Source: Shewanella halotolerans (GTDB taxonomy: Bacteria > Pseudomonadota > Gammaproteobacteria > Enterobacterales > Shewanellaceae). From it: DNA of 64,000 bases. This document shows positions 52,860 through 62,263 of this stretch, piece by piece. A model generated the notes under the pieces. The model was not told where the DNA came from, searched no databases, and worked only from the letters and a program-made list of their open reading frames with translations. Made by a program: the position numbers and the translations under genes. Location: NCBI RefSeq assembly GCF_019457535.1, contig NZ_CP080417.1:3968001-4032000 (forward strand). The letters run 5' to 3'. Numbering within the stretch: the stretch's first letter is position 1; each line of letters opens with the position of its first letter.

Positions 52860-53840
52860 CTACAACGCCTGTTTGTCACGTTTACGGCGCAGCATATCTT
52901 CGTCGGCCTGAGCCAGCAAGGTATCCAGTCGCGCATCCTGATCCACTATCTTATGGCCTATGGTCACAGTCACCTCGGGCAGATGGCTGTCGAGCATAGC
53001 ATTATCCAACCCCTGCATGATGCGCGTCTCAGTGGCAATCACATCCTCATCGCTCTGACACATAAGCAACACCACAAATTCATCGCCACCGATACGGCCC
53101 ACCACATCAGCTCCCCGTACGCTCTGCTTGATGATCCCCGCCAGCAGCTTGAGTACCTCGTCGCCCACCGAGTGGCCGTGGCCGTCATTGATCCCCTTAA
53201 AGTTGTCGACATCGATATAGAGCATCGCCAGACGGCTGTCGTTGCGCTGGGCCAGCTTCATTCGCTGCCTGGCTAACCCATTAAATCCGCGGCGATTATT
53301 GATATGACACAGGTCATCCAGATGCGCCAGCTGCTTGAGCTCGTCGTAGATATCCAGCAAGGCGAGATCCGCTTCAAGGATCTCCTTGAGTTCGTGGATC
53401 AGCTCGATATAGCTGGCCTGATAATCTGTCTTGGCATAGTCCATCACGCAGAAGGTGCCGAAACAGCTGCCATCGGGCCAAAACACGGGCACCCCAAGGT
53501 AGGAGGAGAAGCCATCGTTTTGTACCTCGGGATTGGTGTCCCAACAGGGATCTATCTTGGCATCTGAGACGTAGAGCGCGGCCTGGGTTTCGACGATACG
53601 CCGGCAAAAAATATTGGTATCGGGCGGGATCACCACCCCAGACGGATAGGGATTGCTGACCTGCTTGCTGGCGATGGTCACCTGAAATCCCTGCGGGGTG
53701 TATTGCACCAAGAAGCTGGCCGGCGCATTAAACACATGGGCCAGCAGATTAACGGTTTTCTGCCATTTATCGAGCGAGATGAGATCGATAGGATTATCGA
53801 GAAGAAAGCGTTCACTGCTGTACAAAGATTCTGTCGACAT
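52860..53840 (-). CDS. GAF-domain diguanylate cyclase
   Basis: 326 residues from the ATG at 53840 (AGGAAAGG upstream). Soluble: GAF domain (about 20-165; LGVPVFWPDGSCFGTFCVMD) and GGDEF domain (about 170-325) with intact GGDEF (251-255) and I-site RGAD (242-245), so an active, product-inhibited cyclase is expected. The GAF domain is a clear paralogue of the one in the EAL protein at 39758-41689. Longer open frames upstream to 53924 lack a better start. Confidence 0.92.
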   Translation of the reverse strand: MSTESLYSSERFLLDNPIDLISLDKWQKTVNLLAHVFNAPASFLVQYTPQGFQVTIASKQVSNPYPSGVVIPPDTNIFCRRIVETQAALYVSDAKIDPCWDTNPEVQNDGFSSYLGVPVFWPDGSCFGTFCVMDYAKTDYQASYIELIHELKEILEADLALLDIYDELKQLAHLDDLCHINNRRGFNGLARQRMKLAQRNDSRLAMLYIDVDNFKGINDGHGHSVGDEVLKLLAGIIKQSVRGADVVGRIGGDEFVVLLMCQSDEDVIATETRIMQGLDNAMLDSHLPEVTVTIGHKIVDQDARLDTLLAQADEDMLRRKRDKQAL

Positions 53841-54040
53841 CGCCTTTCCTTTCTTGAGGATAACGAAATCGCCTTCCTGGCGTCTTGACCTCAGGTCAAA
53901 CACACCTGCCTGTGAACTAATCATGCCTTAGAGCATAGAGGTCAACGGAGAGCAATTCAAACCCAAATAATAAACATTATAAATACATCTTTTATTAAAT
54001 TATGAGATGAATTACTCACTAGAGCAATGATCTAACGGGC

Positions 54041-54577
54041 TTATTGACTGATATCTTGAGGCTTCTTGAGCAGCTTACGCTGCAGGGTTCGCCTATGCAT
54101 TCCCAGTTGCCGCGCCGTCGCCGACACATTGCCCTTGTTGGCGGTCAGCACCTGCTGCAGATGTTCCCACTCCACCCGCTTGGGACTCAGGGGCGCCTCA
54201 TCCACCTCGGAGGCGATCGCCTTGGGCGCCCTATCGTCCAGCACCCTCAGCAGGGTCGCGGTATCGGCGGGCTTGGTCAGATAGTTATCGGCCCCCAGAC
54301 GCATCGCCTCGACGGCGGTGGCTATGCTGGCATAGCCGGTCAGCAGCACCAACACGGCCTGGGGCACGGCCCCCTTGAGCGGCGCGATCAGCGCCAAGCC
54401 ATTGTCTTCGGCCAGCTTCATGTCCAACAAAATATGGCTGGGCTTAAACTGACGCGCCTTGAGCAGCGCCTGAGTGGCATCGTGGGCCATTTCACACTCA
54501 AAGCCGTGCTTGCCCATGCGCCGCGCCAGGATCCCGGCGAAACTCAGCTCATCTTCGATGATCAATAAGCGCTTCAT
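54041..54577 (-). CDS. RegA/PrrA-like response regulator
   Basis: 178 residues: receiver domain with Asp52 (ILLDMKLAEDNG) and LTKPAD, a Pro-containing linker, and a Fis-type helix-turn-helix at the C-terminus (NVSATARQLGMHRRTLQRKL), the hallmark of the RegA/PrrA/ActR family of redox regulators. Its start overlaps the kinase stop by 4 bp. Confidence 0.9.
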   Translation of the reverse strand: MKRLLIIEDELSFAGILARRMGKHGFECEMAHDATQALLKARQFKPSHILLDMKLAEDNGLALIAPLKGAVPQAVLVLLTGYASIATAVEAMRLGADNYLTKPADTATLLRVLDDRAPKAIASEVDEAPLSPKRVEWEHLQQVLTANKGNVSATARQLGMHRRTLQRKLLKKPQDISQ

Positions 54578-55815
54578 GCGGCCCCCTGTATCGGCAGGTA
54601 AACCTGGGCCACGGCGCCACCATCCACATGACTGCCGAGGATCAAGCGCCCACCCAGACGCTCCAGGCTCGCATGGCTGAGCAACAGGGCGACCCCCATC
54701 CCCTTGGGCTCCTCGATTATCTGATGCCCGAGCTGCTGCACCAAGGACGTAGGAATACCCGGGCCGAAGTCGCGCACCCCAAGCACCAGTTCATTTCCCT
54801 GACGCTGGGCGGAGAAGCTCACCTTCTGCTCCCCCGTCGCCTCCTGGCTGGCTCTGGCACCATTCTCAATGAGCGCCAGTAAGGCGGGCTGCAGGCTGGC
54901 ATCGACCCGCAACTGTAGCCTGTCGAGGCCATCATCTGGCTCCAACGACAGTTTCACCGCCGGCATCAGCAGATTGACCTGCTCACTCAAGCCGCTCAGC
55001 AGTTGCTCGCAGGACTCAAGCCGCAGCGCCCCCTCGCGGATCGATTCGGTGGCGCTGCGCAGCGCCGTCAGGGTGGACTCGCACACCGCCAGCGCCGATT
55101 GCATCTCCTGCAGCGCAGGGCTATCGCCCTCCTCCTGCAACTCATCCACCAGCAACCTCATGCTAGCCAGTGGAGTCGCCAGCCGATGAGCCATCTGCGC
55201 CGAGGCGGTACCCAGGGCGATCAACTTCTCCTGACGCAACTGCGCCTCACGCATAAAGGCAAGCTGAGCATCCTGGCGCCGCATGCGTTTGGCCAGCAAG
55301 GCCACACTCGTGGTCAACACCAGGGAGGAGATGATGAAGTTGACCCACATCCCCAGATAGTGAGACTGCATATCCATGCCGTGATGACTCATGGCGCTCT
55401 CCGGCATGGTAAACAGCATCAGGCTGTAGGCCAGATTCGACAGCAGGGCCAAAGACCAGGGCGCCCAGAAGGGCAGCAGCACGGCGGCGATCGCTATCGG
55501 CAGCAATAGCAGGGAGATGAAGGCGTTGGTGGCGCCGCCGGAGAAATAGAGCCAGGAGATCCACAGCAAAGTGTCGAGCACCAGGGCGATAAACAGCCCA
55601 GACTCGCTGCTGAGCAGGGGCTTTCTCAGCCAGAAGGTGAAGCTTAAATAGAAGGCCTCGAGGATCAGGGTCAGGTTCAGCGCCGGGCTGTGAAGCGACA
55701 GGCCGAAGGTGTCGGCAAACAGGAAGGTAAGACAGAGTTTGAGCATCAAAGCCATGATGCGCAGCAAGGCCAGTTGGTCGGCGGCCCGGTAGCGGCCATA
55801 ACTCAGAGTCGTCAC
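54574..55815 (-). CDS. RegB/PrrB-like redox sensor histidine kinase
   Basis: 413 residues. Six hydrophobic helices fill about residues 17-177. Between two of them is SGGATNAF (92-99), which resembles the GGxxNPF quinone-binding motif of RegB with Pro changed to Ala. The H-box is QMAHRLATPLAS (His210), followed by an ATPase domain (GVRDFGPGIP; GMGVALLLSHASLERLGG). Together with the RegA-like partner this supports sensing of the quinone pool; specific signal is inference. Confidence 0.88.
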   Translation of the reverse strand: MTTLSYGRYRAADQLALLRIMALMLKLCLTFLFADTFGLSLHSPALNLTLILEAFYLSFTFWLRKPLLSSESGLFIALVLDTLLWISWLYFSGGATNAFISLLLLPIAIAAVLLPFWAPWSLALLSNLAYSLMLFTMPESAMSHHGMDMQSHYLGMWVNFIISSLVLTTSVALLAKRMRRQDAQLAFMREAQLRQEKLIALGTASAQMAHRLATPLASMRLLVDELQEEGDSPALQEMQSALAVCESTLTALRSATESIREGALRLESCEQLLSGLSEQVNLLMPAVKLSLEPDDGLDRLQLRVDASLQPALLALIENGARASQEATGEQKVSFSAQRQGNELVLGVRDFGPGIPTSLVQQLGHQIIEEPKGMGVALLLSHASLERLGGRLILGSHVDGGAVAQVYLPIQGAA

Positions 55816-55824
55816 ATTGCTTTC

Positions 55825-56748
55825 CTATTTGAGCTCAAAGACTAATCCTATCTTCGCCAGAGCGTCACCCGAGCGGGACAGGCTGTATTTTACGCCCTGT
55901 TCGAAGTCGATTTCACTCTTTATTGCCAAAGATTTGAGGCGCGCCATACTCAGACTGCAATCTCTAGGCCGCTTGGCCAGGTCGCTCGGGCTCGACTGAG
56001 GCGAGATGTGCTGGCTGCTCAGCCCTAACATCTCGGCCATCTTAAGCAGCATCTGATACTTGGTCATGCGTTCAACGCCGGTGAAATGATAGATACCCGC
56101 CACATCGCCCGCCTCTTGTTGGCGTGCCACCAGCTTAACCAGGGCGTTGGCGATATCCAGTGTCGAGGTTGGGCTGCGCACCGCCCAATCATCCTGCTGA
56201 GTGGGCGACTGGTTCACCAGCTGTTTGAGCATCACCAACACCGCCGATTCATCCAGCGACTCGACCCGACCATAGAGGATAGGCAGACGCAGCACGGCGA
56301 ACTCTCTGGACACATCAATCAGTGCCAGCTCCCCCTCACGCTTGGTCTCGCCATAGAAATTGAGCGGATGCGTCTGATCCTCTTCGTCATAATCGGGCGA
56401 GGTGCCATCGAACACATAATCTGTGGAGATGTAACAGAGCCAGGCGCCATTAGCCTTAGCCGCCTGAGCCAGCCGTCGGGTCGCGGCCAGATTCAGGGCC
56501 TTTGCCGCCTCGGGGTCGCGCTCGGACACGTCCGGTCGCCGCTCGGCCGCGCAGTGTAGAATCACCTCGGGTTTGTGGGTCTCGATAAATCGGTTCACCG
56601 CCCCCTCGTCGGTCAGATCCAGCCTATGGGTATCGGCTCCCGCGCGCGAATAACCGCAGGCCAGTAAAGTCACCGGCTCCTTTGCAAATTGCTCAACCAG
56701 AGCGCGCCCTAGCAGGCCGGTGGCCCCGGTTATCATTATCTTCAACAT
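55825..56748 (-). CDS. RmlD-like extended SDR (NAD(P)-dependent reductase/epimerase)
   Basis: 307 residues. Rossmann motif GATGLLG (8-14), STDYVFDGT and the catalytic Tyr-x3-Lys in YGETK (about 132-136). Sequence pattern fits the RmlD substrate-binding family (dTDP-4-dehydrorhamnose reductase and MAT2B-like proteins). No other rhamnose genes are nearby, so substrate is open. Its start overlaps the yegS stop by one or a few bases. Confidence 0.85.
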   Translation of the reverse strand: MLKIMITGATGLLGRALVEQFAKEPVTLLACGYSRAGADTHRLDLTDEGAVNRFIETHKPEVILHCAAERRPDVSERDPEAAKALNLAATRRLAQAAKANGAWLCYISTDYVFDGTSPDYDEEDQTHPLNFYGETKREGELALIDVSREFAVLRLPILYGRVESLDESAVLVMLKQLVNQSPTQQDDWAVRSPTSTLDIANALVKLVARQQEAGDVAGIYHFTGVERMTKYQMLLKMAEMLGLSSQHISPQSSPSDLAKRPRDCSLSMARLKSLAIKSEIDFEQGVKYSLSRSGDALAKIGLVFELK

Positions 56749-57671
56749 TAATGGGTTTCTCTGTTAATAGGCTCGCTGCCCGGCTGCAGCAAGGGGCAAT
56801 TTTCGGGTAATACCATGGCGATCGCCCCGGCCTGAAGCTCGAACTCCACCCGCGACTCGGCGATGGGCTCGCCATCGAGATTAATGGGCATAGGCGGATT
56901 GGAGCGCCAGCTAGCCTGGGTGTCGCGATGATGCTTCACATACTGGTTATCGGCCTTGGGCGACTGCAACTCGGCGATCACCTGCGCCAAGTCCTCGATG
57001 GGAAACTGATGTAGGGCGACTAAGTCCATCAGGCCGTCGTTGATATAGGCATCCGGCGCCAGTACCTGGCCACCACCGGCCTGACGACCATTACACACGG
57101 CGCCCACCAACAACTGCTGCTGGCTGGCCTCGCCATGTATGGTAAATTCGCCGTCATAGGGCTTGAAATTGAGCGCCTGCACCAGCCCGGACAAGGTATA
57201 GGCGCCGCCACCGAGAAAGTGTTTCAGCGCCAGCGGCGTATTGGCGGTGACCTGGGCGCCGAAACCACCACTGGCAATATTCACCACATATCTGTCGTTA
57301 GCGCGGATCACATCCACATCATAGGCAGAAGCTCCGGCCGCCAGCATCAGCGCCGCCTCCAGATCAGCAGGCACCCGGGCCGCTGTGGCAAAGTCGTTGG
57401 CGGTACCCAGCGGCAAGATTGCCAGCTCGCAGCGCTTATCCTTGTCATGATCCATCAGGGCGCTAACCAGCTCGTTGAGCGTGCCATCTCCGCCTGCCGC
57501 CACCAAACGCTGACAGCCCTCGGCGATAGCCTCATCCACCAGCCGGGCTACATCCCCGGCCTCGAAGGTGACCCTCACCTGAATCTCATGATCGGCGCGC
57601 ACGCTGGCAATCGCCTGACGCAGCAGCTCGTCACCGGCCTTCTTACCATTGAGTATGATGCGAAGCTTCAC
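56748..57671 (-). CDS. yegS: Lipid kinase YegS
   Basis: 307 residues starting at GTG (57671), chosen because AGGAGAG lies 5 bp upstream and YegS begins at LRIILNGK. The diacylglycerol-kinase-type catalytic domain shows GGDGTLNELVSAL, LPLGTANDFATA, GNGRQAGGGQ-like CNGRQAGGGQVL and NLDGEP. In E. coli YegS phosphorylates phosphatidylglycerol in vitro. Length normal. Confidence 0.93.
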   Translation of the reverse strand: MKLRIILNGKKAGDELLRQAIASVRADHEIQVRVTFEAGDVARLVDEAIAEGCQRLVAAGGDGTLNELVSALMDHDKDKRCELAILPLGTANDFATAARVPADLEAALMLAAGASAYDVDVIRANDRYVVNIASGGFGAQVTANTPLALKHFLGGGAYTLSGLVQALNFKPYDGEFTIHGEASQQQLLVGAVCNGRQAGGGQVLAPDAYINDGLMDLVALHQFPIEDLAQVIAELQSPKADNQYVKHHRDTQASWRSNPPMPINLDGEPIAESRVEFELQAGAIAMVLPENCPLLQPGSEPINRETH

Positions 57672-57872
57672 GTTTACTCTCCTACTGAATTGCCTTTGAC
57701 AAGGCGCCAAGCACTCGACTTATCATAGCAGCAAGCAGCAACGGGCTAAACCTGACTTGCAACCGGACGACAGCATTAAACGAGTTTAATCCAAGGGAAT
57801 TTGCCGCGCTCGGCGCAACAGGATATCCTCTTAAATTATCAAGGATATCAGGCCCTAGCTCGGAGCTTAACC

Positions 57873-58568
57873 ATGAACAGATTAGCCATACTCGCCATTG
57901 CCAGCATACTGCTGCCAGCCTGCAGCCAGCAGGCCACACAAGCCAATAGCGAGTCTTCTTCAACAGTGCCCTCTGCAGTGCAAAGCGCGCAGCAAACCGA
58001 GAGCCAGGCGCCAAATAAGCCAGAAAATCGCACGGCCAACCAGCCCAGCTTCGACTGTGGCAGTGACAAACTCTCCAGCATAGAGATCCTGGTCTGCCAA
58101 GACAGCGAACTTGCCGCGCTGGATCGCCAATTAGCCGAGGTCTACCAAGCCGCCAGTGCCAAGGCCGTCAACGAACAGCCACCACTCTTGAAAGCCGAAC
58201 AGAGAGGCTGGATAAAGGGGCGCGACGAGTGTTGGAAGAGTGACGACAAACATAGGTGCGCGTTTGACAACTACCAGGTGCGTATCGCCGAGCTGCAAGC
58301 CAGGTATCGCCTCGTCGCTCCCAGCGCCGAGGTCAGCTACCAGTGCGACGGCATAGCCGCCAAAGAGGTGGTGGTGAGCTATTTTGCCACCGAGCCAGGA
58401 ACCCTGATCGCCGAGTTCAGCGATAGCGTCTCGCTCATGTACAGCCAGCCCAGTGGCAGCGGTAGTCGCTATCAGGGGCGCAACGAGTCGCTATGGGAGC
58501 ACCAGGGTGAGGCGCGCATCACCTGGGGCTATGGCGCCGAGCCGATGATCTGTAAACTCGCCGACTGA
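57873..58568 (+). CDS. Lipoprotein joining LprI-like (DUF1311) and MliC-like domains
   Basis: 231 residues from the ATG at 57873 (CGGAG upstream). Lipobox LPAC (Cys17), a Ser/Gln/Pro-rich linker to about residue 58, then an LprI-type domain (about 60-145) with cysteines in FDCGSDKL, LVCQDSEL, DECWKS and HRCAFDNY. A MliC-type domain follows (about 150-228; YQCDG, SGSRYQGRNESLWEHQGEA, MICKL). Both families include inhibitors of c-type lysozyme, so protection of peptidoglycan is the likely role (inference). No aspartate that would cause inner-membrane retention at +2 (Ser), so outer membrane. Confidence 0.85.
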   Translation: MNRLAILAIASILLPACSQQATQANSESSSTVPSAVQSAQQTESQAPNKPENRTANQPSFDCGSDKLSSIEILVCQDSELAALDRQLAEVYQAASAKAVNEQPPLLKAEQRGWIKGRDECWKSDDKHRCAFDNYQVRIAELQARYRLVAPSAEVSYQCDGIAAKEVVVSYFATEPGTLIAEFSDSVSLMYSQPSGSGSRYQGRNESLWEHQGEARITWGYGAEPMICKLAD

Positions 58569-58570
58569 TC

Positions 58571-60451
58571 ATGACCCTGCCTCTGCTGCTGACAGGCCCC
58601 ATGCTGCGTCATTGCGACGCAGACCATTTCACCCTGACGTTGGTGACCAGTGAGCCGCTGTCGCAGTTAACCCTCACCCTGGGTGAGACTCAACACCTGC
58701 TTGCCGATGGCGCCATCGAGTGCCTGGAGCTAGGTACTCACGCCTTCTTCTACCTCATCTATCTGAGCAAGCCCGGGCTCAATTCTCTCGGCACCAGCAT
58801 TCCCTATGGCCTTAGCGACAGCCACCACGGCGACCTGTTCGCGTCGCTGGCGCAGCTGACCTATGGCGACAATCAGACACCAAACTTGGTGATCAAGCCA
58901 GAGATCGATACCCTGTTGCACGGCTCCTGCCGCAACGCCCATCATCACAGCAGCGATGCCATGGTCGCCGCCGATACCCTGCTCGAGAATGGACCGGATG
59001 TGGCCGAGCGTCCGGCGCTGATGATGTTGAGCGGCGATCAGATCTATGTCGATGATGTTGCCGGCCCCATGCTTTACGCCATCGGCAGAGTCATAGAGAT
59101 ATTGGGCCTGTATGAGGAAGAGTTTCAACAGGCGCCGCTCACCCATAGCAAGCAGATAAGCTACCACCCGGCGGCCATGTACCAGAGGCACAAGAAGCTG
59201 CTGCCGCGCACCGAATACCCGGCCGGCAGCGCCCTGGTGCGTTGGTATATCAATCACCCTATCTTCACCTCCTCCATCGCCGAGAATCACCTGGTGAGTC
59301 TGGCCGAAATCGTCGCCCTCTATCTGCTCTCCTGGTCGCCCGAGCTGTGGCAGCTCATCGATATTCCCAAGGAGGTAACAGGCCTGTCGCCCGCCAATCA
59401 GCAGAGATGGCAGAGGGAGTGGGTTCACTTACTCGAGTTTAAGGCGGGGCTAACCAAGGTGAGACGCCTGCTGGCACATCTGCCGACCTATATGATCTTC
59501 GACGATCACGACATCACAGACGACTGGAACCTCACGGCGAAATGGGAACAGGCGGCCTATGGCCACCCCTTCTCCAAACGCATCATAGGTAATGCGCTGA
59601 TCGGCTATCTGGTGTTTCAGGGGCTGGGCAATCAGAAGGATAAGTTTAGTGCCGCGATTCTGCCTAAGCTCAAACAGTTTCTCACCAATCGTGAGGAAGC
59701 GCAGCATGACGAGCTGATCGACGCCCTGCTCGGCTTCGACGAGTGGCACTACAGTCTCAATACCTCGCCCAAGTTGGTGGTGCTCGACACCCGCACCCAG
59801 AGATGGCGCAGCGAATCCAACCTGGCCAAGCCCTCTGGCCTGATGGACTGGGAAGCCCTGATGGAATTTCAGCAGCAGTTGGTGGGACAGGAGAAGGTGA
59901 TTATCGTCTCGGCGGCGCCCATGTTCGGCGTCAAGCTGATCGAGGCGGTACAACGAGCGGCCACCTTTATCGGCGCCTCTCTCCTGGTGGACGCCGAAAA
60001 CTGGATGGCGCACCCTGGCACGGCCAACACCCTGCTGAGCATCTTCCTGCACCGCAAGACGCCGCAGCAGTTTGTGATCCTCTCTGGCGATGTGCACTAC
60101 TCCTTCGCCTATGACATAGGGATCCGCTTTCGCACTCAGGGGCCGCAGATCTATCAGATCACCTCGAGCGGCATCAAGAATCAGTTTCCCGAGAAGCTGT
60201 TACCCGTGTTCGACAAGTTTAACGGCTGGCTCTATGGCCATTTCTCGCCGCTGAACTGGTTCACCAAACGCAAACGCATGTCGATTCGCGGCCGCCGCCC
60301 CAACGGCATGCGCAGTCAGCGGCTAATCAACGCCAGCGGCATAGGCCTGGTCAGCTTCGCCAAAGATGGGGCGCCCTCCAAGATCGCCGTACTCCATGGC
60401 GACATGAGCACCACAGAGTTTTTGCCGCCGCGCCAGTCCCGCAAAGACTAA
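58571..60451 (+). CDS. PhoD-like metallophosphatase family protein
   Basis: 626 residues, no signal peptide. Metal-site motifs GDQIYVDD (155-162), DDHDITDDWN (311-320) and SGDVHYS (505-511) follow the PhoD/MetPhos pattern. Cytoplasmic location and the missing Tat leader set it apart from secreted PhoD. Starts 2 bp after the upstream lipoprotein stop, so cotranscribed. Substrate unknown. Confidence 0.85.
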   Translation: MTLPLLLTGPMLRHCDADHFTLTLVTSEPLSQLTLTLGETQHLLADGAIECLELGTHAFFYLIYLSKPGLNSLGTSIPYGLSDSHHGDLFASLAQLTYGDNQTPNLVIKPEIDTLLHGSCRNAHHHSSDAMVAADTLLENGPDVAERPALMMLSGDQIYVDDVAGPMLYAIGRVIEILGLYEEEFQQAPLTHSKQISYHPAAMYQRHKKLLPRTEYPAGSALVRWYINHPIFTSSIAENHLVSLAEIVALYLLSWSPELWQLIDIPKEVTGLSPANQQRWQREWVHLLEFKAGLTKVRRLLAHLPTYMIFDDHDITDDWNLTAKWEQAAYGHPFSKRIIGNALIGYLVFQGLGNQKDKFSAAILPKLKQFLTNREEAQHDELIDALLGFDEWHYSLNTSPKLVVLDTRTQRWRSESNLAKPSGLMDWEALMEFQQQLVGQEKVIIVSAAPMFGVKLIEAVQRAATFIGASLLVDAENWMAHPGTANTLLSIFLHRKTPQQFVILSGDVHYSFAYDIGIRFRTQGPQIYQITSSGIKNQFPEKLLPVFDKFNGWLYGHFSPLNWFTKRKRMSIRGRRPNGMRSQRLINASGIGLVSFAKDGAPSKIAVLHGDMSTTEFLPPRQSRKD

Positions 60452-60485
60452 GTCTCGCAAGGGCTAGGCCCGGTCAGCAACAGAT

Positions 60486-61427
60486 CTATAGAGACAGTTC
60501 CGGCAGACAGATATCCAGCTTTCGACCGGTGACTGGGTCAGTGAAGGCGAGACGACGCGCCAGCAGCTTCATCGGCTGGGCAACATCCTCGGCGCTTCTG
60601 GGCAATAGAGTCGGATAAAAATTATCGTTAAGGATCGGCATCCCCAGGCTGTTCATGTGCAGGCGCAGCTGATGGGTCTTGCCGGTGATCGGCATCAGCT
60701 CGAAACGACCAATCTCTCCCTCGACGCTCACCAGGGCTATCTCCGAGTGGCTGTTGGCCTCGCCGTCGACGATGCGCATGGTAAAGCTGGGCGTGCCCTT
60801 ATCGATGCGATTCTTCACCGTCCAGCGTCTGGGCAGGCTAAGTTTACCGGCGTGATACTCAGCCAGTAGCTCTGGGGTAAGGCGCGCCAAGGCCTGATAT
60901 TCCTTGGTGATCTGTCCATGGCGAAACAGGCCATGGTAGGCGTCGCGGCGATCACTCTGCTTGACCAGCAGGACGATGCCCGCGGTGGCGCGATCAAGAC
61001 GATGGGCGGCGATCAGCGTCTCACAGCCGGTGCGCTCCCTTAGCCGGTTGATCAAACACTGATTGATCACCTCACCACCCGGATGCAAAGCCATGAAATG
61101 GGGCTTGTTGGCCAATACTATCTGCTCATCTTGATACAGAATCGACTCACTAAAGGGAGGCGTCTCCTCATGGGCGACCTCACGGTAGTAGTACACCTTC
61201 TGCTGAGGCCGATAGGCGCTGGTAAGTTCCAGCGGCTGACCATCTTGCCAATGCACCTTGCCCAGGATGAAGCGTTCGCGCCAAACATCTGCGGAAATAT
61301 TATCGAACCGCTGACAGAAATAATCGTAAACACTCGCCGGGGAATTATGGGTTAGAGGTAATACGATGAAGGAGGCTTGAGCCGCGCGAACCATGACAGA
61401 AAGGCCTAAAGATGAAGGAGCGGCCAT
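60486..61427 (-). CDS. RluA-family RNA pseudouridine synthase
   Basis: Up to 313 residues. The catalytic Asp145 lies in AAHRLDRATAGIVLLVK, with NKPHFMALHPGG before it and the conserved RFELMPITGKTHQLRLHM and LGMPILND after it. No S4 domain is evident. The RNA target is not determinable. Start uncertain: an internal ATG at residue 12 is the alternative. Confidence 0.87.
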   Translation of the reverse strand: MAAPSSLGLSVMVRAAQASFIVLPLTHNSPASVYDYFCQRFDNISADVWRERFILGKVHWQDGQPLELTSAYRPQQKVYYYREVAHEETPPFSESILYQDEQIVLANKPHFMALHPGGEVINQCLINRLRERTGCETLIAAHRLDRATAGIVLLVKQSDRRDAYHGLFRHGQITKEYQALARLTPELLAEYHAGKLSLPRRWTVKNRIDKGTPSFTMRIVDGEANSHSEIALVSVEGEIGRFELMPITGKTHQLRLHMNSLGMPILNDNFYPTLLPRSAEDVAQPMKLLARRLAFTDPVTGRKLDICLPELSL

Positions 61428-61460
61428 GGTATCAAAATTTGCGGCCCGGATGAGAGCAAA

Positions 61461-62039
61461 TTATTGCCCCGCGTGGGACTTGATCAGTTCGAGTACAAAA
61501 TCCATCGTCTTGTGACAATCGGGCTGATTGACCAGCACCTGCTTGTCACGATTATACAGGGGCAGCACCTCGAGCCAACGCTGGCTGACCCAGGTGGCAT
61601 CTTCCAAGTGCAGATCCGCATATAGCTCCTGCAAGGCGGGATTGACCAGATAGAACTGCTCTAATGCCGCACTGATCAGCTCAAATTCGCCCTTGATGGG
61701 TTCTTCACGCCAATTGTTACAGCTGAGCGTCCTGGCGATCCAGTTACCGTCGCGTCGCTTGGCCGCCGAGAAGATCTTCACCCTCTGCTTGCCTTCCAGC
61801 ACCAGGCCTAAACAATCGTCTTCGAGCTGATTAAAATCTATGATCTCGCACTGAGTCGCCAGCGGGTAACAGGGGGGATTGGCCTGAGGCCGTGACATGG
61901 CAAAGGCCAGGGGGAAGTGCCCCTTGAGCACCTCGGCAATCAGTTTCAAGCTGCTAGGCCCCGCCACTCGTATCTCTATTCTGCCGTCGGGCAAAAGTAG
62001 TTCGTCGCGGGTGATCAACGCCATCTCTTGAGTCAACAT
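61461..62039 (-). CDS. Lon substrate-binding-domain protein (no protease)
   Basis: 192 residues behind a strong GGAGG site. The whole protein is a LON N-terminal-like domain: ELLLPDGRIEIRV, FAMSRP, TQCEIIDFNQLEDDCLGLVLEGKQRVKI. ATPase and protease domains are absent, as in other stand-alone family members of unknown role. Confidence 0.87.
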   Translation of the reverse strand: MLTQEMALITRDELLLPDGRIEIRVAGPSSLKLIAEVLKGHFPLAFAMSRPQANPPCYPLATQCEIIDFNQLEDDCLGLVLEGKQRVKIFSAAKRRDGNWIARTLSCNNWREEPIKGEFELISAALEQFYLVNPALQELYADLHLEDATWVSQRWLEVLPLYNRDKQVLVNQPDCHKTMDFVLELIKSHAGQ

Positions 62040-62116
62040 AGCAACCTCCTCCCCCTTGGTCGGTGATCGCCGTGAGTGTCGTGTCAGTGCGACTAAAAAT
62101 TAACCAAGGAGCAATA

Positions 62117-62263
62117 ATGATAAAGTGTAGCAGTTGTCAAAATTACTGCTCGAAACGCCATTATTGGATCGGCGATGCCATGCCAATCAAAATACCCGAT
62201 CCTTCGCTTATTAGACCCAGAAAGATTCCCTTTTGTTGCAGCCATTTCATTAGAAAGTGTTAA
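62117..62263 (+). CDS. Small Cys-rich ORF (48 aa), uncertain
   Basis: ATG at 62117 preceded by a near-ideal AAGGAG (62106-62111) at 5-bp spacing. 48 residues, six Cys: CSSCQNYC near the N-terminus and FCCSHFIRKC at the end, suggesting a small metal-binding fold. Divergent from the Lon-domain gene; its end overlaps the convergent patatin gene by 14 bp. No family recognised; could be spurious. Confidence 0.35.
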   Translation: MIKCSSCQNYCSKRHYWIGDAMPIKIPDPSLIRPRKIPFCCSHFIRKC

